From assembly GCF_052857255.1 (NCBI RefSeq), contig NC_135502.1:156643599-156707598 (forward strand): a DNA stretch of 64,000 nucleotides, given 5' to 3'. Source of the stretch: Amblyomma americanum (Eukaryota > Arthropoda > Arachnida > Ixodida > Ixodidae). The notes under the pieces were generated by a model. It made no database searches and had not been told where the DNA came from. It saw nothing but the letters and a program-made list of their open reading frames with translations. Shown here piece after piece: positions 9,780 to 24,300 of this stretch (its first letter is position 1; each line of letters opens with the position of its first letter). The translations under genes were made by a program, and so were the position numbers.

Positions 9780-11560
9780 TCACGCCAGACTTAGCGCACT
9801 AAAAGTTCAACAATTTGTCCAACGTCCTAACATACTGGGGTTCTGATAGGATATGCCTCTTACAAATTTATCGGTCTGTTGTTCGCTCTGCCTTAGATTA
9901 CGGATGTATAGTTTATGGGTCAGCAATTCCATCGCATCTTAAATGAATGGATCCAGTAGATAAATTAGGTTTGCGTCTTTCCACTCGTGCGTATAGGAGG
10001 TCACCCATAAACAGTCTGTATGTATAAACTAACGAAGCATCACCCACAGACAGAAGAACGATGCTAACATGTTCATACATCCTAAAAATTCATTCACTGC
10101 CTAATCATATCTGTCATCAAATAGCTACAAAGTGCCCATCTAGAACACTCTTTAACAACAAACCACACACTAATAGGACACTGTGCTTGCGTTTTGAAGA
10201 ATGTGCCAAAACCTCGGCCGACTGGACACATTAGCTGACTGCTCGAAGACGTGATCCGCTGCATACAGTATCATTTTCTTACAATCTGCGATTTTGCTTT
10301 TACACAGTTCTGTAAAAACCAAACCCCACAGAAACATATTCTCCAATAATTTCTCGCAATTGAGAAAAATACAGTACCTTCAGAGGTTTTTACGCAGATG
10401 GCTTAAAAACAGATGTATACGTTTGGAGTGCAGTGGTACAAGGGAACTGCTATCAGATAGGCTTCCACAGTGCGCATCAATCTTCACTGCCGAATGTTAC
10501 GCTCTCTATGCAGCCATTAAACAAATTGTAAAGGAGAACCTCAAAACAGTGTAATTTACACCGACTCGCTATGATTGCTTACAGCTCTCCACTCAAGAAA
10601 TGCAGTCTCTCCTATACTCTGTGATATACACAACATAGTAATAGCCACAACTAAAGGACGAAACCTAAAACTCTGCTGGGTACGAAGCCATATCGGAATT
10701 AAAGGCAAAGAGAGAGCAGACTTATGCTCTGCTAAAGCGCGTGACAAGCAAATAATGAAAGTAAATATTCCGTTAAAAGATTGTATTAATTTAATACATC
10801 GTAACATAAGGCAGAAATGGTAGTCCGCGTGGAACTACGAAGTAAAAAACAAACGACACAATGTCAAAACAGTTATAAGTGAATGGAAGTCCGGCACCCA
10901 CCGAGAACGTTTTAAGAAAGTGATTATCTGCCGTCTTCGTATAGGACACACGCACCTCACACACAATTTTCTACTGACAAAACAAAATCAACCTGAATGC
11001 GAAGAATGCGGAGACGAAGTTACGATTAACAACATTTTATTTTCTTGCAGGAGACTAGAAAAACTAAAAATAAGTACTTTACTAAATTATATACCGAAAA
11101 CATTATTTTCATCCTACACTGCTTTTAGGAGCTGATGGAATTATTGATATATCATGTGTTTTTAGCTTTCTTGAAGAAACCGGACTTCTCAAGAGGCTCT
11201 CAAATTTTTTACCCACTGGTCTGTTTGTATTTTAGTACACCTCAACCACTTTCTCATTCCAGAGAAAAGGGCTGAGGTTGCTTTTGTTTTGATTGGTTCG
11301 GGGCCTCCAGTCCTTGCCCAGCCAATTACGGCTGATGAGGTTACCCGACCTCCTTTGCAACTTTTAATGTGAGCCATTTTTAAATCTGTTTTTGCTCTTA
11401 ATACTAGGTAGAAGGAAATACCTTTTCAAGCTTTCTACACCTCCATAACTTCTAATCTTTGTGAAAATCTGCAGAAAAAAATTCCTTATACCTTGAGCTT
11501 GGCGCATTATAGCCTTAGATGCTTATTGGCCATTAAACCCAACACAACAAAACACATCAA
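9780..11560 (+). mobile_element. I/Jockey-group LINE, 3' part (RT C-terminus, RNase H)
   Basis: This is a 5'-truncated non-LTR retrotransposon relic. About 9800-9950 reads as the C-terminal part of a reverse transcriptase (YRSVVRSALDYGCIVYGSA). Around 10395-10430 a segment with FYADG resembles the first RNase H motif. 10575-10823 contains LCWVRSHIGIKGKERADL, the last RNase H motif. 10920-11135 gives RLRIGHTHLTHNFLL and the Cys pair of CEECGDEVTINNILFSC, the typical tail after RNase H. Frameshifts and stops separate these blocks. The 3' end near 11500-11560 (GGCGCATTATAGCCTTAG, then GCCATTAAACCCAACACAAC) resembles the 3' end of the host LINE at 31330-40795, so the two are probably related families. 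Confidence 0.75.
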
Positions 11561-12082
11561 GGCTTCCCGACACTCCTGGTCCACTTGTACATGAAGCATT
11601 TTCTTCTCTGTTAATGTACTGCACTAAAGCAGCGACGTGCTTCTATTGTCCACCTGGTCCTGCCTTAATAGGGCACTTGTCACTCTGCAGTGCAAATTCG
11701 GTAACTGACGCCTGCCAACAAAATAATAATGAACTGTAGTTAAAAATGTGTATTACTCTTTTTGTCATCACAAGCTGCAGTATATGCAAGAATCATCAGG
11801 TAAAACTGATCAAAAAAATTCTTTGTGCAATCAGCTAAAGTGTGATATTTTAAAATAATTAAGGCCCTGTTATTTCAGATAGCAAGTTTGCCTGAAGCAG
11901 TACCTAATTTTGTGGAACACGTGCAATTCCCAACAGCTTGCAGGCAAGCAGATAGTGTATGCTGCAATTAAATGTTCCTTGCATAACCACAATGACCCAA
12001 TAATTTTTTTAATGAGTGAATCTAGCATCAACAGGAAATAACCCTTTGTACACACATTAGGTCTAGTGTGGCATTAAGGTCT

Positions 12083-12083
<1 letters not shown>
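11561..12083. other. No recognised gene
   Basis: AT-rich DNA after the LINE 3' end. I see no repeat boundary or coding potential that I can support. Confidence 0.3.
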
Positions 12084-12123
<40 letters not shown>

Positions 12124-12260
12124 TTGTTTATTTCCATCAGTGATGGGGGAGACTGCGGATAAAAGCCGCTTGACAACAAGCGACTTGACTGAAGCCCGCA
12201 GCCTCCCTACAAAGCAGGCAGCGATAGGACAACAACAAAAAAATAAAACAAAGAACTCGC
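12084..12260 (-). repeat. (AAT)n microsatellite plus dispersed repeat tail
   Basis: (AAT)n runs from about 12084 to 12122. It is followed by AACTTGTTTATTTCCATCAG and GCCCGCAGCCTCCCTAC, which I recognise as the end of a dispersed tick repeat read here in reverse. The microsatellite would be its 3' tail. No protein is associated. Confidence 0.45.
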
Positions 12261-12769
12261 AGAAAGCACAATATTCAAAATTAATGCATAATATGACGGA
12301 TTTAGTGAATGCTATAAATGCAGAAAAAAATGTTCATTAACGACCACCCTCAATCCGCGTATCTTCACCGGAAAAAGGTAAAAGAGGCAAGGAGAGCGTC
12401 GACTTGGGTGGTAGACTCGACTTGGAGCAGAAATGAAAATTTCCGTAAAGGCGCGAAGACCAGTAAACGGAGCACGTTGTGCTTTTCTGCATATCTCGAT
12501 GCAGAAAGAATGAGCAGTCGCGGTAATGCATGCACGGCAGCGCAGCCGACATAACTGCACCAGCGTATGCACAGCGCCTTCCGTTCTTGCCTCCCAATGG
12601 AATGGCGGGAGTTATAATAATTGTGATAGCCCGATAGGCTGCTTCTGCGCCTCATGTATTCCGGTCGCCAACGCAAATCAGTGCGTCAGTGAAGCGATGG
12701 TTTGAGGACCGTGTACATATGCTGGATGATGGTGCGCTCCGACGATTTGAGACGCGCGTTTGTATGTGC

Positions 12770-13045
12770 TCATGAGACTCGTGCAGTGCGGGAACTGTGT
12801 TTTAAAAAATGGGGCCTCGTTGATGCGATTACTTTATGTACAAGGAGGCTACTCATCACAAGCTCCAGTTCGTAGATGGGCTTCGTTACGCTTGTCTGCG
12901 CCACGCACTTGGCGCGTATGGAGACTGGATTGTCCCAAACGGATACGACGTCGTGGGTATGCCCGCTCTCATACAAAGCCCGGCCCTTTATCTTGCTGTC
13001 TCCACAAAAAATGTTGGTCGGTGTCCCGAACAACAGAAAAAGCAC
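12770..13045 (-). pseudogene. Possible SWIM-type zinc finger protein fragment
   Basis: The minus-strand open frame contains KGRALYESGHTHDV, then SIRAKCVAQTSVTKP and YELELVMSS. This resembles the region before the CxC...CxH zinc ligands of SWIM-domain proteins, many of which are transposon-linked in arthropods. The zinc ligands themselves are not visible after LLVHKVIAST, so the domain is incomplete or shifted. Nothing around it identifies an element. The call is by remembered resemblance only. Confidence 0.3.
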
Positions 13046-13059
13046 ATCTGCGAACTTCA

Positions 13060-15040
13060 GTCATTCTCGCCGTAGCGACGGCAGGTGCCCAACCAGACTC
13101 CCTGAAGATGGGCCGAAAATGGCCATTTGGCGGCTTTCAGTGGCGCCTCTATGGGCGGTTCACGGGGCGTATAGGTGGGGTCCAGTCTGTCAAGGCCGAT
13201 GCGGCGCCGATCGACAGTCGCCGGATTGTTTGGTATACAGATGCCGTGCGATGGACTGTCATGCTGCACTGACGCCGATACCAGCACGACCAATGACCGC
13301 ATATCGTTGTAGTGTAAAGTATGAGCTTAGCGGGAACCGGAAGAGAGCGGATCCTAATCTGCGTGACATTTTTTGAACTTAGAAATATGAAACCTTATTG
13401 AACCTCATTCTAGCCACGGTGACTCAAACGACGTGTGTACGCCAGAAGATGTGCTTTCAATCGGTGTCTGTACCCAAAACCCAGCGGCGAGGGAAGTGAC
13501 ATAGCCGAGCGAAAGTTTCATTCCCGGTGAGGCAACGGTCTGAAAAACTTCGCTTGCGTCTGCCTTATGGGCATTGAAAAAGCGAAACGAGCGGTTGCGT
13601 TTCATATCCTCACCCTTTGGTTGTAATCAGCAGTGAACTTTTGCCAGATTCTTAAATTTCTGTCGGCGGCGGTCAGCCGGCCCCTTTTATTACAAGGTCT
13701 AGCGAGTCCGCAGGATCCGTGTTTGCAATTTCAGTGATTGCGGAGAGCGAGCTGACAAGTTTTAGTACACGCAAAAAGCCATCGAGTGTAGCTTTGTCTA
13801 CATCTGTTTTTATTTATGCGTTCTGTAAAAATGTTTGCTCTAATAAACCTTCATTTTCAAACAAGCCACAGCTGCTTACATCTCAGCACGTGCGTACAAT
13901 AAGGGAGAATTGCCGATGTGAACTGGTCTGCAGAGCATATGCTGAAGACAGTCGACCTCAACTGTGGACCATAAATTTGTCTGTTTTAATTAATGTGAAT
14001 TGCCTCTGAATTTATGTTTAGATCAATGTATTAAAAAAAACAAATATTGGTGACATTGAAGGAAGCAGATACAATTAGCAGGAAGCGCCCGTCCTACACG
14101 AACCATATCACAAGCAGGTGATAGCATCCTTATCTCTTATTGCAATGTTATCGTAGTGTGTAAACAAATAAAACTACAATTCATGGGCAAGAGCAGATAT
14201 AGCTCACCTTGTGTGTTATGCCAAGCAAACGAGCAGTACTGTTTGTGCGCAGAAATGTAAACAACCTGAGCGTAGGACTGCATCTGTCGCAATCGTCGCA
14301 TTCCTAAGAGAGTTTGCATGCACGCAGTCAATGCTAAATGATGTACTATTTACCTTGAAGCACTCATTTAGACGGTGGCGACTCGGTGCAGGCAGCGGAA
14401 CATTCGAGACGCTTTGGTTTTCCAGCAGGTTGGTTCTGCAAAAAGGGTTCTACGTGTCGAAGGAAATATATGCTTGACTGACACATGCGTGCAGCTTGGA
14501 AGCTGTCGCATTCGGCACTTTTGTGTGCTCCTTTCATGCTGCACGCTTACTTTAGTACTGCCTTGTTGTAATTTGAGTATAATTACCAAGCCAACAAATA
14601 GTGGTCAAAAACTTGGTAGCCAGCGATAGAATTGCACCACCATGCCCTTCCGCCGTATATTAGCGAAGGCATGCACGGCACGTGCCGCTTACCACATAGG
14701 GAGCACTTGAATGCTCAAAAGAGACCACACTCTTAACTTACGAATGACAGGCTTCTGAGGGCAAAAAATAAAGCAGGGCCTATATTTCTGTTTTTTTAAC
14801 AATCAGAAAACTTTCGCCACGAGCAAGTCCGCTTTCTCAAAGACCACTAAGCTCGCATACTAAGCCTTCATGAAAGAAAACACGGGAAATGCAGTTTATG
14901 TCGTTAAGCTAAAAAAAATCAACTTTTCGAGCGACTCCTATACACAGTGTGCATGCAAGCATGCTGCCAACAGCACACAGCAGACGACACAGGACAGGTA
15001 TGCTCTCGTGGTCAGCAACCAATGGTTGCTAGATCATTAA
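13060..15040. other. No recognised gene
   Basis: Mixed-composition DNA. The segment 13060-13370 is relatively CpG-rich with overlapping short open frames on both strands, none recognisable. From 13640 to 15040 I see no supported feature. Confidence 0.3.
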
Positions 15041-15048
15041 TCATTTTG

Positions 15049-15110
15049 CTATAGAGTTAAAGCTCGATATAAAGAAACCGCGATTTATGAACTTCAACTT
15101 TTACGAACAG
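15049..15110 (+). repeat. pogo/Tigger-like terminal repeat
   Basis: CTATAGAGTTAAAGCTCG followed by ATATAAAGAAACCGCG resembles, in inverted orientation, the end at about 20125-20182 (complement CTATAGTTGAACGTCG, then TTATAGCGAACACG). The pair could be the two ends of one element enlarged by insertions, or ends of two copies. I could not decide. Confidence 0.4.
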
Positions 15111-16954
15111 AGAAATTTTTATTCCCGGCAAGTACTCACAGGGTTTAATTGTCTCGTGAATCCGAAGTAACGAAACAATCAGTCAGCCCAATTTAACAAT
15201 GTTTTTCCAGAAGAAATGACTAAAAGAAGGAGTGTTTTCGTCTTTTTTTCGCCCACAATGTTTCACAGCTTGTTAGCAGCGCGCCAGCAGTAACGTCTAG
15301 GTGTCCAAGTAATGGCCATGGTTTTGTTTTGACAGGGCAGTAAGCTGCCTCCTGCTTGTAGCAACGGATTCTGTAATCGGCGGCACTTTTCAGCTTGGAT
15401 TCGATTTCATTTTACGAGATGTCACTTGCATGCACAAGCCATTCTGCCGCCATCGCAGACTCCATATGCGCAGGGGTGGATTATCCGGAAAAGTGAAGAC
15501 ACGGTAGCGTTCGGGTACCGCTGCGTTACTATTTTGGATTTCTATGTGCGCAAAGGTGCTTTCCTCTATTTTGCACATTTCTCAATTTAATGAAAAAATG
15601 CGTTTTAAAATATCGAGCAAACAAAATCAACTGATATTTTTGTGAAGTGTAATATAACATGTTGAGAATTAAATACAATTAGCAGGGTGCACAGGAAAAT
15701 ATGCTGTCATGGCTCCTTTAGAGAATGAACTTTAAGATCAGAAAAAAAACACTTTGTACAGCGGATGTAGTGGGACGAATAAATAAAATTTGAACAAAAC
15801 AGCTGAGGCATAGTGTTAAATTATGGTCTTCGTGCCTTAAATGTAAGCCACCTATACTATTATAAAGACTCTCTTAATATTTTCATTTTGCTGCTAATGT
15901 CGTAGTTGCTTTGTTTGCATCTAATTTCTTGATAATAGCACACAATACCGCAATGAGCCAAAAATATGTGTTCAACTGGAAAGCAACAACATAATTGCAG
16001 AATATCTGGAATCTAGATCTAAGCGTCGGCACCACATGACAGAGGTTTCAATCACTTAGCTAACCCTCACAGCTTTACTTTGTTGCCAAAATCAGGGTTT
16101 ACTCTACATTGTGGTAAATATGCCACCCTGCTAATACCACTAGTCAAATATTGTAAATAATGGCTCTCGTCTTGAATTAAAAGCTCTATGAAGGTTCCGC
16201 TATGTGCAAGTCATTCATTTGTCGTTGTTTAGTATGCTGAGTTCTAATAGCAAAATGTGGAATAGACTCCCTAGCATGTGCGCATTTTATTTGAAGGTGG
16301 GGATGGAGTAGTGATGAAATACTATACTGCGATATAAGGAGGCCACAACAGTTAGTAACTACTAGGAAAAGAGTAGTGTACTATTAAACTGCATGTAAAT
16401 GCATGTGTGTACCAGCTGTTTATGTGGTTAAGCTTACCACATTTTTCCGCGTATCAAAGATTGTATTGAAGAGCGGAGCAGTGCGCAGGTCATCTGCCAG
16501 TCCCGTTCCTGAAAGCCGCAGGCAGTGCAAGTTTTTGACGACGCGACTCTGGACGAGGATGGTCATCGCAGCGCACCAGAAACGAGGCCGTGAGAATCTA
16601 TGCCTTTCAAGCAGCCAGTTTCAAGTGCACTTGCCAAGGAAGCAGACCTATAGTTTTGGTATTTTTTAATAACAGCCACTTTCTGCTCTGCCAAACAGTG
16701 TATAGAATGCATGATGATAACTCGACCACCTGCTTGAATATCTCTTTTTCAGTCTTAGGTATTTTTTATTCAGTATAAGCGATGCTTGTAGCTATCCAAG
16801 CATCTGGGAGGCATATTGTGCACCTGTATATCTGTTGACACTAAGCAGATGTCTCCCGACACAAGGAAGGTATAGTAGATATTTTTGAAGGTCATTGTGA
16901 AATAAATGTAATGATTGAGAATCGATTAGAAAGTAAACAAACATAATATAATTC
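15111..16954. other. No recognised gene
   Basis: AT-rich DNA, possibly the body of the pogo/Tigger-like element starting at 15049. A more GC-rich patch at 16465-16640 has a short open frame with no recognised family. Confidence 0.3.
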
Positions 16955-17027
16955 AGTCAGATGGGTGCGAGCTTATGAGCCTCGAATTTCATGTTCGGTG
17001 TTCTACCAACTGAGCTATGGTGCCAGC
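16955..17027 (-). repeat. tRNA-derived SINE head
   Basis: On the minus strand GGCACCATAGCTCAGTTGG followed by TAGAACACC gives a clear RNA polymerase III A-box-like segment. A degenerate B-box region lies about 30-40 bases further (AAGCTCGCACCC), followed by ATCTGACTGAATTATA. The tRNA-like part does not fold as a clean cloverleaf by eye, so I call a SINE head and not a tRNA gene. Confidence 0.5.
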
Positions 17028-17694
17028 AGTTTAATGTTCTTTCGAAGGTAATTGTTCCGTAAAACCTATTCTTGAGATGTTTACCAGCACCACCCTTGTA
17101 CATAGCGCTGGATGTACTATGTCCGGTGTAACAACGAATGAAATGTGATCCAACGGAAGAGTCAGGTTTGTGTTATCACCCTCTTAAGCTACCTGTTGGA
17201 TTAATGCTGCCGGAAATTTAGGGGACACTAAAGCACTGCCTGTAAGGGTAAGACAGACAGCGCTAACCGCTCCCACCTGCGGCTCTCCTGGATACTTGTG
17301 AACAAACACGGAGTTTGCTAATCGTTTAATCACTAATTAGTCTTTTAGTTTTTCCCATTATTATCTCACACATGCTCATTCACTACAGTAGTAGGCTGCC
17401 CTGTTATGTGGAAGACCACCTGACATTGCACCTATAAAGCCTCGTTTTATCCGAGAGACACTAACATGCCAGTATGGACTTGGAGTACCTTGTGTTATTC
17501 AGGATGAAAACGTTCCAGTGGGTTCGATTTCCATCGCACTCTCCCATTTAGAAGTTTGCCTTGAAAATTCCGAGTTGGCAGCTCCTGCCATGTATTGTGA
17601 CCTCTTGACGACGCACAAGCTGCCGCCCAGTCAATCCTGGACATACCAAATTTAAATGACAACCTGCTGGAGCCATGGCTGTCAGTTTTCTTTG
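17028..17694. other. No recognised gene
   Basis: Unassigned DNA; no coding or repeat signal that I can support. Confidence 0.25.
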
Positions 17695-17830
17695 ACAAAC
17701 ATCATAGAATCACAGCCCTAACAGACAAGGACACAGGGAGGACACAAACACACACTTGCGCTGAACTCTCAACTTTATTTTGAACTTGTCTGATCCGTGC
17801 CTTATATGTAAAAGAAGAGCATTAACACGC
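17695..17830 (-). repeat. Possible Penelope-like 3' end fragment
   Basis: The stretch ACAAGGACACAGGGAGGAC, CTTGCGCTGAACTCTC and AACTTTATTTTGAAC resembles, in reverse, the terminal untranslated part of tick Penelope-like elements as I remember it. No coding part is attached. Confidence 0.3.
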
Positions 17831-18210
17831 AAGCGCATCTACTGCACAGATACGACGGGGGTAGTCTCAGTCACGTTTTGATAGTGCATACAGGGAGAGT
17901 TCGATCCCAAGAAGAAAAACTGGCATGAAAGAACGCAAGGCAGTCAAGGCTAGGTCAAGAATTTTCAAACGCGAACGCACCAAAAAAGGTAACAAGGAAA
18001 AAGCCAGGCGTAAGCATAAGTGGAAAAAAGGGAGTCATTAAAAACAGGCGAAGAATCGGTATAAAATCGAGTAAAAAAATGGCATTGATGGGGGAACAAT
18101 TAGCACTTAAAAAATCCATGAAAAAAAACGTATAACAAGGGTGAAGGCTAAAAAAAATAAACACAGCCAAAAATAAATGAGGCTACAAATAAAACAGTTC
18201 AAAAACGAAA

Positions 18211-19254
<1,044 letters not shown>

Positions 19255-19780
19255 TTCTCCACAAAATCAATAAAATCTAGAGCTTTCTCCTCATCAGGCC
19301 ACAGGTACTTTCGGTAGGTAAGTCTTCAATTTCCTGACTGCGTCGGCGGCTTCTGCAATTTTTAAAGCTCACTCTTCGCTTTCCAGTTCGTTTTCATATT
19401 CCGTACTTGCATCGTCTGCAAGAATTGGCTCATCAGCGATTTCTTCGTCGATCAGTTCGGATGCCAGTGCCGAGGTATCATGAGCAGAGACTAAGTCCTC
19501 AAACGTAACATTCAGAATTGCCAGTTGACTTGAAGACGTGGCGATCATTCTTCATGTCTTCTTTGGAACGGATGTCAATGGATGTCTTTAATCTTCTGCC
19601 TTGCGTTCACAATATTCGGCTGAGTGCTAGATGCAGCACTTAAGTCCGCGGTAATGTCCCAGTTTGCGCTCACTGTAGACTACCAAAAAGTCTTCACTCA
19701 AATGCAACTACTTTGTGCTTCTGCACTGCCATTTTCGCGCAACGGAGTTGATGAAGTCTTGCAGTGCAGCTTACTTGAGC
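19255..19780 (-). pseudogene. pogo/Tigger-like transposase relic with internal deletion
   Basis: On the minus strand a degraded segment around 19740-19600 resembles the CENP-B/Tigger helix-turn-helix, with a Ser-Thr-Gln-Pro-Asn-Ile core followed by KIKD. It is followed almost directly by an acidic C-terminal segment (about 19500-19400, FEDLVSAHD, ELIDEEIADEPILADD). The catalytic DDE core that should separate the two parts is missing, so this would be an internally deleted derivative. Stops and shifts are frequent. The family call is tentative. Confidence 0.45.
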
Positions 19781-20124
19781 GCAGGTCTGCACATGTGGCA
19801 GGGGCGTGCGACATGATGAGCCGGTGCTTCGATGACATGCCAGTCATGCGTCTGTCAGCTTGATGCTAGTTCGTACTACCCCTAAATGGTGCGGCATGTG
19901 AATACACGATCGATTCATACACACTACTTCTTTTGACTATTCAAATCATCAAAATATTGCATTTCTTGAAGTTTTCACGTCTCCTTGTGCATTTTGAGCC
20001 ATGCTAATAGAAAAACTGCTCCATTTTAAAGAATCGAGTGTCAAATTTTAAACTCTTCATTTCATTATACCAGTAGAACTCATGCTGAAATAAAGCATGA
20101 ACCAACCAAACTTTTTCTTACTTT

Positions 20125-20182
20125 GTTATAACTGTTAATTCGCTCTATACGTGTTCGCTATAACGACGTTCAACTATAGTGA
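20125..20182 (-). repeat. pogo/Tigger-like terminal repeat
   Basis: The complement reads CACTATAGTTGAACGTCG then TTATAGCGAACACG, the typical style of pogo/Tigger ends. It is upstream of the transposase relic in the minus sense and resembles 15049-15090. Confidence 0.45.
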
Positions 20183-21714
20183 AAATGCGAATGAAAAAGC
20201 AAAGGCTGTCTGAAATTTAGTCAGAATTTTGAATGTTCCCATCCCGGCCTTGCTGATCGCCGGAGACCCAGCACCAGTTAATACATCTAATTGTCGACCT
20301 TTAAGTCTTGCTTGCTTGCCAAAAATGACAGTAGCAGGAAAGTTGTATGCTGAATATATGAATGAATTTCGTAATATATCGTTCAACTGATTTTGCAGGT
20401 CGACAAGATATGAACACCCTACGCTCGCCACAACGTGAGTGGGCCGCATTCAATTTTCTATAGTGCTGTTTCATTTTCAGACAACTCTCAAGATTTTGAT
20501 GACAGCTGTAAGTGGCAGCATGATATGGCGTGTTGTTTCCAATGACATCGCCCCTAGTCGTGGCACTACAGTTCCAGAGAAGTTCCATAAACTGTGGATA
20601 TAGGGGCGATTTGTCAGTCCCGCAAATTTAAAAATTCTGGGTTTTAAAAAAAAACTGATTGGCACATTCACTCCTAGGACCGGGAGTGTGATGCTTGAAC
20701 ATATAACGCTACCATCGAGGGAAGTGACCATACTAACTGCTGTCCAGGCCCCACAATATTTCTGAATTTTAATGCGAAAGTGTTAATGATTCCTTGTCAC
20801 AAAAAACTCGGTAGTGGCGTTAGCCGTGGGGAGAAAGCCCTGATAGAACAGAGAAATAAAAAATTCAGAAAAAACTCGATTGTTCTGATACACCAAATTT
20901 CTCTGACAGGTTCCTGTAAACAAAGGAAAGAAACTGAGCTGAAGTGAAAATTGGGTGAATTCTAATGGTAGTGTGAATTTAACCTTGGACCGTCAGACTG
21001 TGAGATAGGTACGCTACCCACAGGCCACGATGCTGTCTTTTTTCTCTAGTGCCCATTTTGACAGTTTACTGCAGGTCACAAACAGATTATGTTGTGCAGT
21101 GCACTCTCAAAATCAGAATCGGGCATGCGTTTCCATCATATCAGGAACTTCTAACCTTTTCAGGATACATAGCTGCTCCATCAAGCATAGAAGCTTGTTG
21201 GGTTCAAGCTGGATGAGGGTAAACCTAGTGAATGTGTGATGCGTGCGAATGGGACACAGTAATGCAGTCGTGTTCTACTCCATTTTTCCCAAAACTTTCG
21301 ACAGCTTGTACTCTGTACTGCAGCAACTAGTGCATTCATGTTGGAGATACTGACCATTTTAAAATGGCACTGAGTAAAAAAAAATTACTGCTGTGCTGTG
21401 GAATAAATGTGGTGTAAACCAAATGCAGATTCATTTAGCCATACCAAAGCACTGAGAGGGATGTGTGACGTCTTTTTGTAATCAGGGATTTTGAACATTG
21501 CTTCAACAGTCGGATAGTGCAGCTCCCGATGAAGATCAGAACAGACATCAAAAAGCTCAAAGGAATTCACGCAGTTTCTCTGCAACGTTTTCTCGGAGAA
21601 GAGGTAGTCCCATGAGTTGCATGGAAGATGTTGAGGAACTTGAAGAAAGCCTTTAAGACCCCGACAGAAGTGCTCTCCTGGTGAGCCAGGCTTTGGAGTG
21701 GTTGTTTTATAAGG
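20183..21714. other. No recognised gene; possible degenerate SINE head near 21000
   Basis: Minus-strand sequence around 21031-20970 (GTGGCCTGTGGGTAGCG, then CAAGGTTAAATTCAC) resembles A and B boxes of a tRNA-derived SINE, but it is too degenerate for its own entry. The rest is unassigned. Confidence 0.3.
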
Positions 21715-21860
21715 TTTGTGGTTTATGGAGGTTTAACGTCCCAAAACGACTCAGGCTATGATAGACGCCGTAGTGAAGGGCTCCGGAAATTTCGACCACC
21801 TGGGGTTCTTTAACGTGCACTGAAGGTTTTCCCATTGCACGTTTCTCTCATGAGATTCGT
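21715..21860 (+). repeat. Dispersed tick-type repeat (GGTTTAACGTCCC family)
   Basis: Contains GGAGGTTTAACGTCCC, ACGCCGTAGTGAAGGGCTCC and TTCTTTAACGTGCAC in the order I recall for a very common short repeat of tick genomes and transcripts. Its GCCGTAGTGRAGGGCT block is shared with the insertion at 4071-4244. Confidence 0.65.
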
Positions 21861-24290
21861 CAACACGGAAATTCTGCGATTAGCGTTGTATCTGTCAACA
21901 CTGTTTTCGCTGGATATTTAAATGTGTGTGGTTACTTGGCTCTCGAGTTCTCGTGGTGAAAAGACAAGCTCAGAATCACCTTGCGTGGAGCTTTAGGCCA
22001 AAGCTTGGTGGTACAGCATGGGTACAGCACTCTAAAAGGCTGCGGTGCAAAATATGTAGCTTTTCCTCTGAGGCTCGTGAATTGGATGTCATGGCACGGG
22101 GCTAGCGTAGACAGGAAAAGCCTTGCCGTGAAAGAACCCCCCACACAGAAGGACGCAACATTCCCCCTCCACTCCCTGAGTAGCACGCATAAAATTTCTG
22201 ATTTTTGATATCGCCAGGTTGGCGGTTATATAATATGTTCGTGCTGAAGTTTATGGCTGCTTCAGGTAACGAAAATTGAAATTACCTGCCTAGAAAATTG
22301 AACTTTTCCGGCAACCTGCATGCATAAAAATATAGAGTGCAAGATAACTGCTTTTTTTTCTCTCACTCATTGGCATTTTTTGGAGTTGTAGCATAGTTTT
22401 AATCCTTTACCTGTATTATTTTTAACTTTGTAACTCTTTATCAAAGCCTTGCAGTGGCATGTGGAGTTTGCTTGCATGAAATTTGGTGAAATCATTTTTG
22501 GGTTTCTGAAACAGTTCAAAAATACTGGGGGGGGGGGTTAATAGGGCATGCTTTGGCGCATCACACTGTGCGCGATCACCGGCGAACGCCCGGCGACGTG
22601 GGTTGAGGAGCAAAAACGCAAATTTTTGAAAATATCTTGCAGATCATGAGCTTGCTCTCGAGGACTTGTACGTGGCATGCACGATCAGTGGCATTTCTAC
22701 TGCACAATGAACATATGTGATGGCCACTTTTTGAATCCCCTTTTTTGCAACTCTTTAGCCCAAATTTGTGCTCTTTATTGTTCCATCGTTGCTCACATCT
22801 TGGCCACCTGCGATTCCAAAGGGATACTTTAAAGTTAGAGGCCAGAAAAGTAAACAGGCAAAAATGCAAATCAAAGTGCAGTTGAGAGGGTCTAACGGAA
22901 GCAATCTGACAGTGACATTTGTTAGCTAATATTGTCTAGCATTTGCCCAGCCTCCTTTCTGTATTTAGCTCCACCTTGGAATCCTGAAAATGTACAAGTG
23001 GGCTGCTAAATACATATGCATCACAGAAAATGTTCTGCACTCACTGATTACATGTGCACTCCAAAAATAAGGCATTGGTTGTGTAGAAATTGCTAATAGC
23101 AAAATACTTATAAATTTAACATTTTCGGGTTCCGAGATGTCGTATGGGTGAATAGTCTTCTGGATGCATGGTCAGCAGCCGCTGAAGAATAGCACATTCA
23201 CATAGCCTCATCTTTTATTAGTAATCAATGTATTATATAAGCCTGCATTAATTTGGCGTGCAAAAGTGGACGCATTAAAGGCATTATTGTTCTTTTTTGT
23301 CATCAGTAAAAATTTTGTGGGACTCTTTGGTATGTTGATGCCTGTCAGATGGAAAAATACATTCAATGTCGCAAATATTGAATTGAAATTGAAAGTTTTT
23401 CCACCACTTGACCCAAATTTGAGATTATTACACTAAAAAGGTGCCATGATCAGTACACTGAAGTCGCATTGTGACATAGCATGTGGAATATGCGCTAAAG
23501 AATTGGTTGGTGGTGCTTCCAGCTGTGTAATTAGTGAGAAGGAATAGTACATGTAGTTTTATTTCTGCCCGTTTTAGCATACAACGGCTGTTTTCAGTGG
23601 GATTGAATTTTTTGTTTTAGCATGCATTATTTATTCCAACAGACTTACAGTAGTTTCCTCTAAGTAAAGTAGTGTCATTACAGGAAACTGGAATTACATT
23701 CTTTCAAAGGTTTGCAGAGCAGATACATATGCTATCGGTGCTATGCTACTCTAGTTGAGTACTGTTGTTCGAAATAAAATGTCTGTTACAGGTTTTAATA
23801 TAAAAGTGCATATTTGCGAGCAGAAACATTTATTTACTGATTTCAGCTCATTGTTTATCAGCATTTGCTGAAATTTATTGTAACGTTTACAAAGATGTGC
23901 CAATAATTCGAAAACTGCAAATAGCGGGTAAAATGTGTTTTACTCGGTTTACATCACAAAAATTGTAGTGCACATCCGATTGGAATAATGTTTTCAAGTT
24001 TTCGGGGTAGAAATAATTTGCCGTAGTTTTGAATAGAGCTTGCTGCAGTCTTTTTTCTTTTCTTTTGCTCTCTCAGAAAACAGTCCTTTTTGTGAGTCAA
24101 TAGCGACACTGTGCTTACTCCATTTGGTTTGCACAACTCGCACGCCTTGACAGATTTTCGCGAATTTCGTGCCTCCTTTTATTATAATTGCTAATACACT
24201 AAATGTGTTTTCCTGCTGACTTTATGTTAGTGCAATGTTTGACCACATAGCAGAAAATTCTTGTTTTTCGAATTCGTAATTACGAACTGT
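21861..24290. other. No recognised gene; AT-rich, intron-like
   Basis: About 2.4 kb of AT-rich DNA with a short poly-G run near 22527-22537. No protein family or repeat boundary was recognised. It could be intronic if the candidate exon at 24301 is real. Confidence 0.3.
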
Positions 24291-24300
24291 TTGATTACAG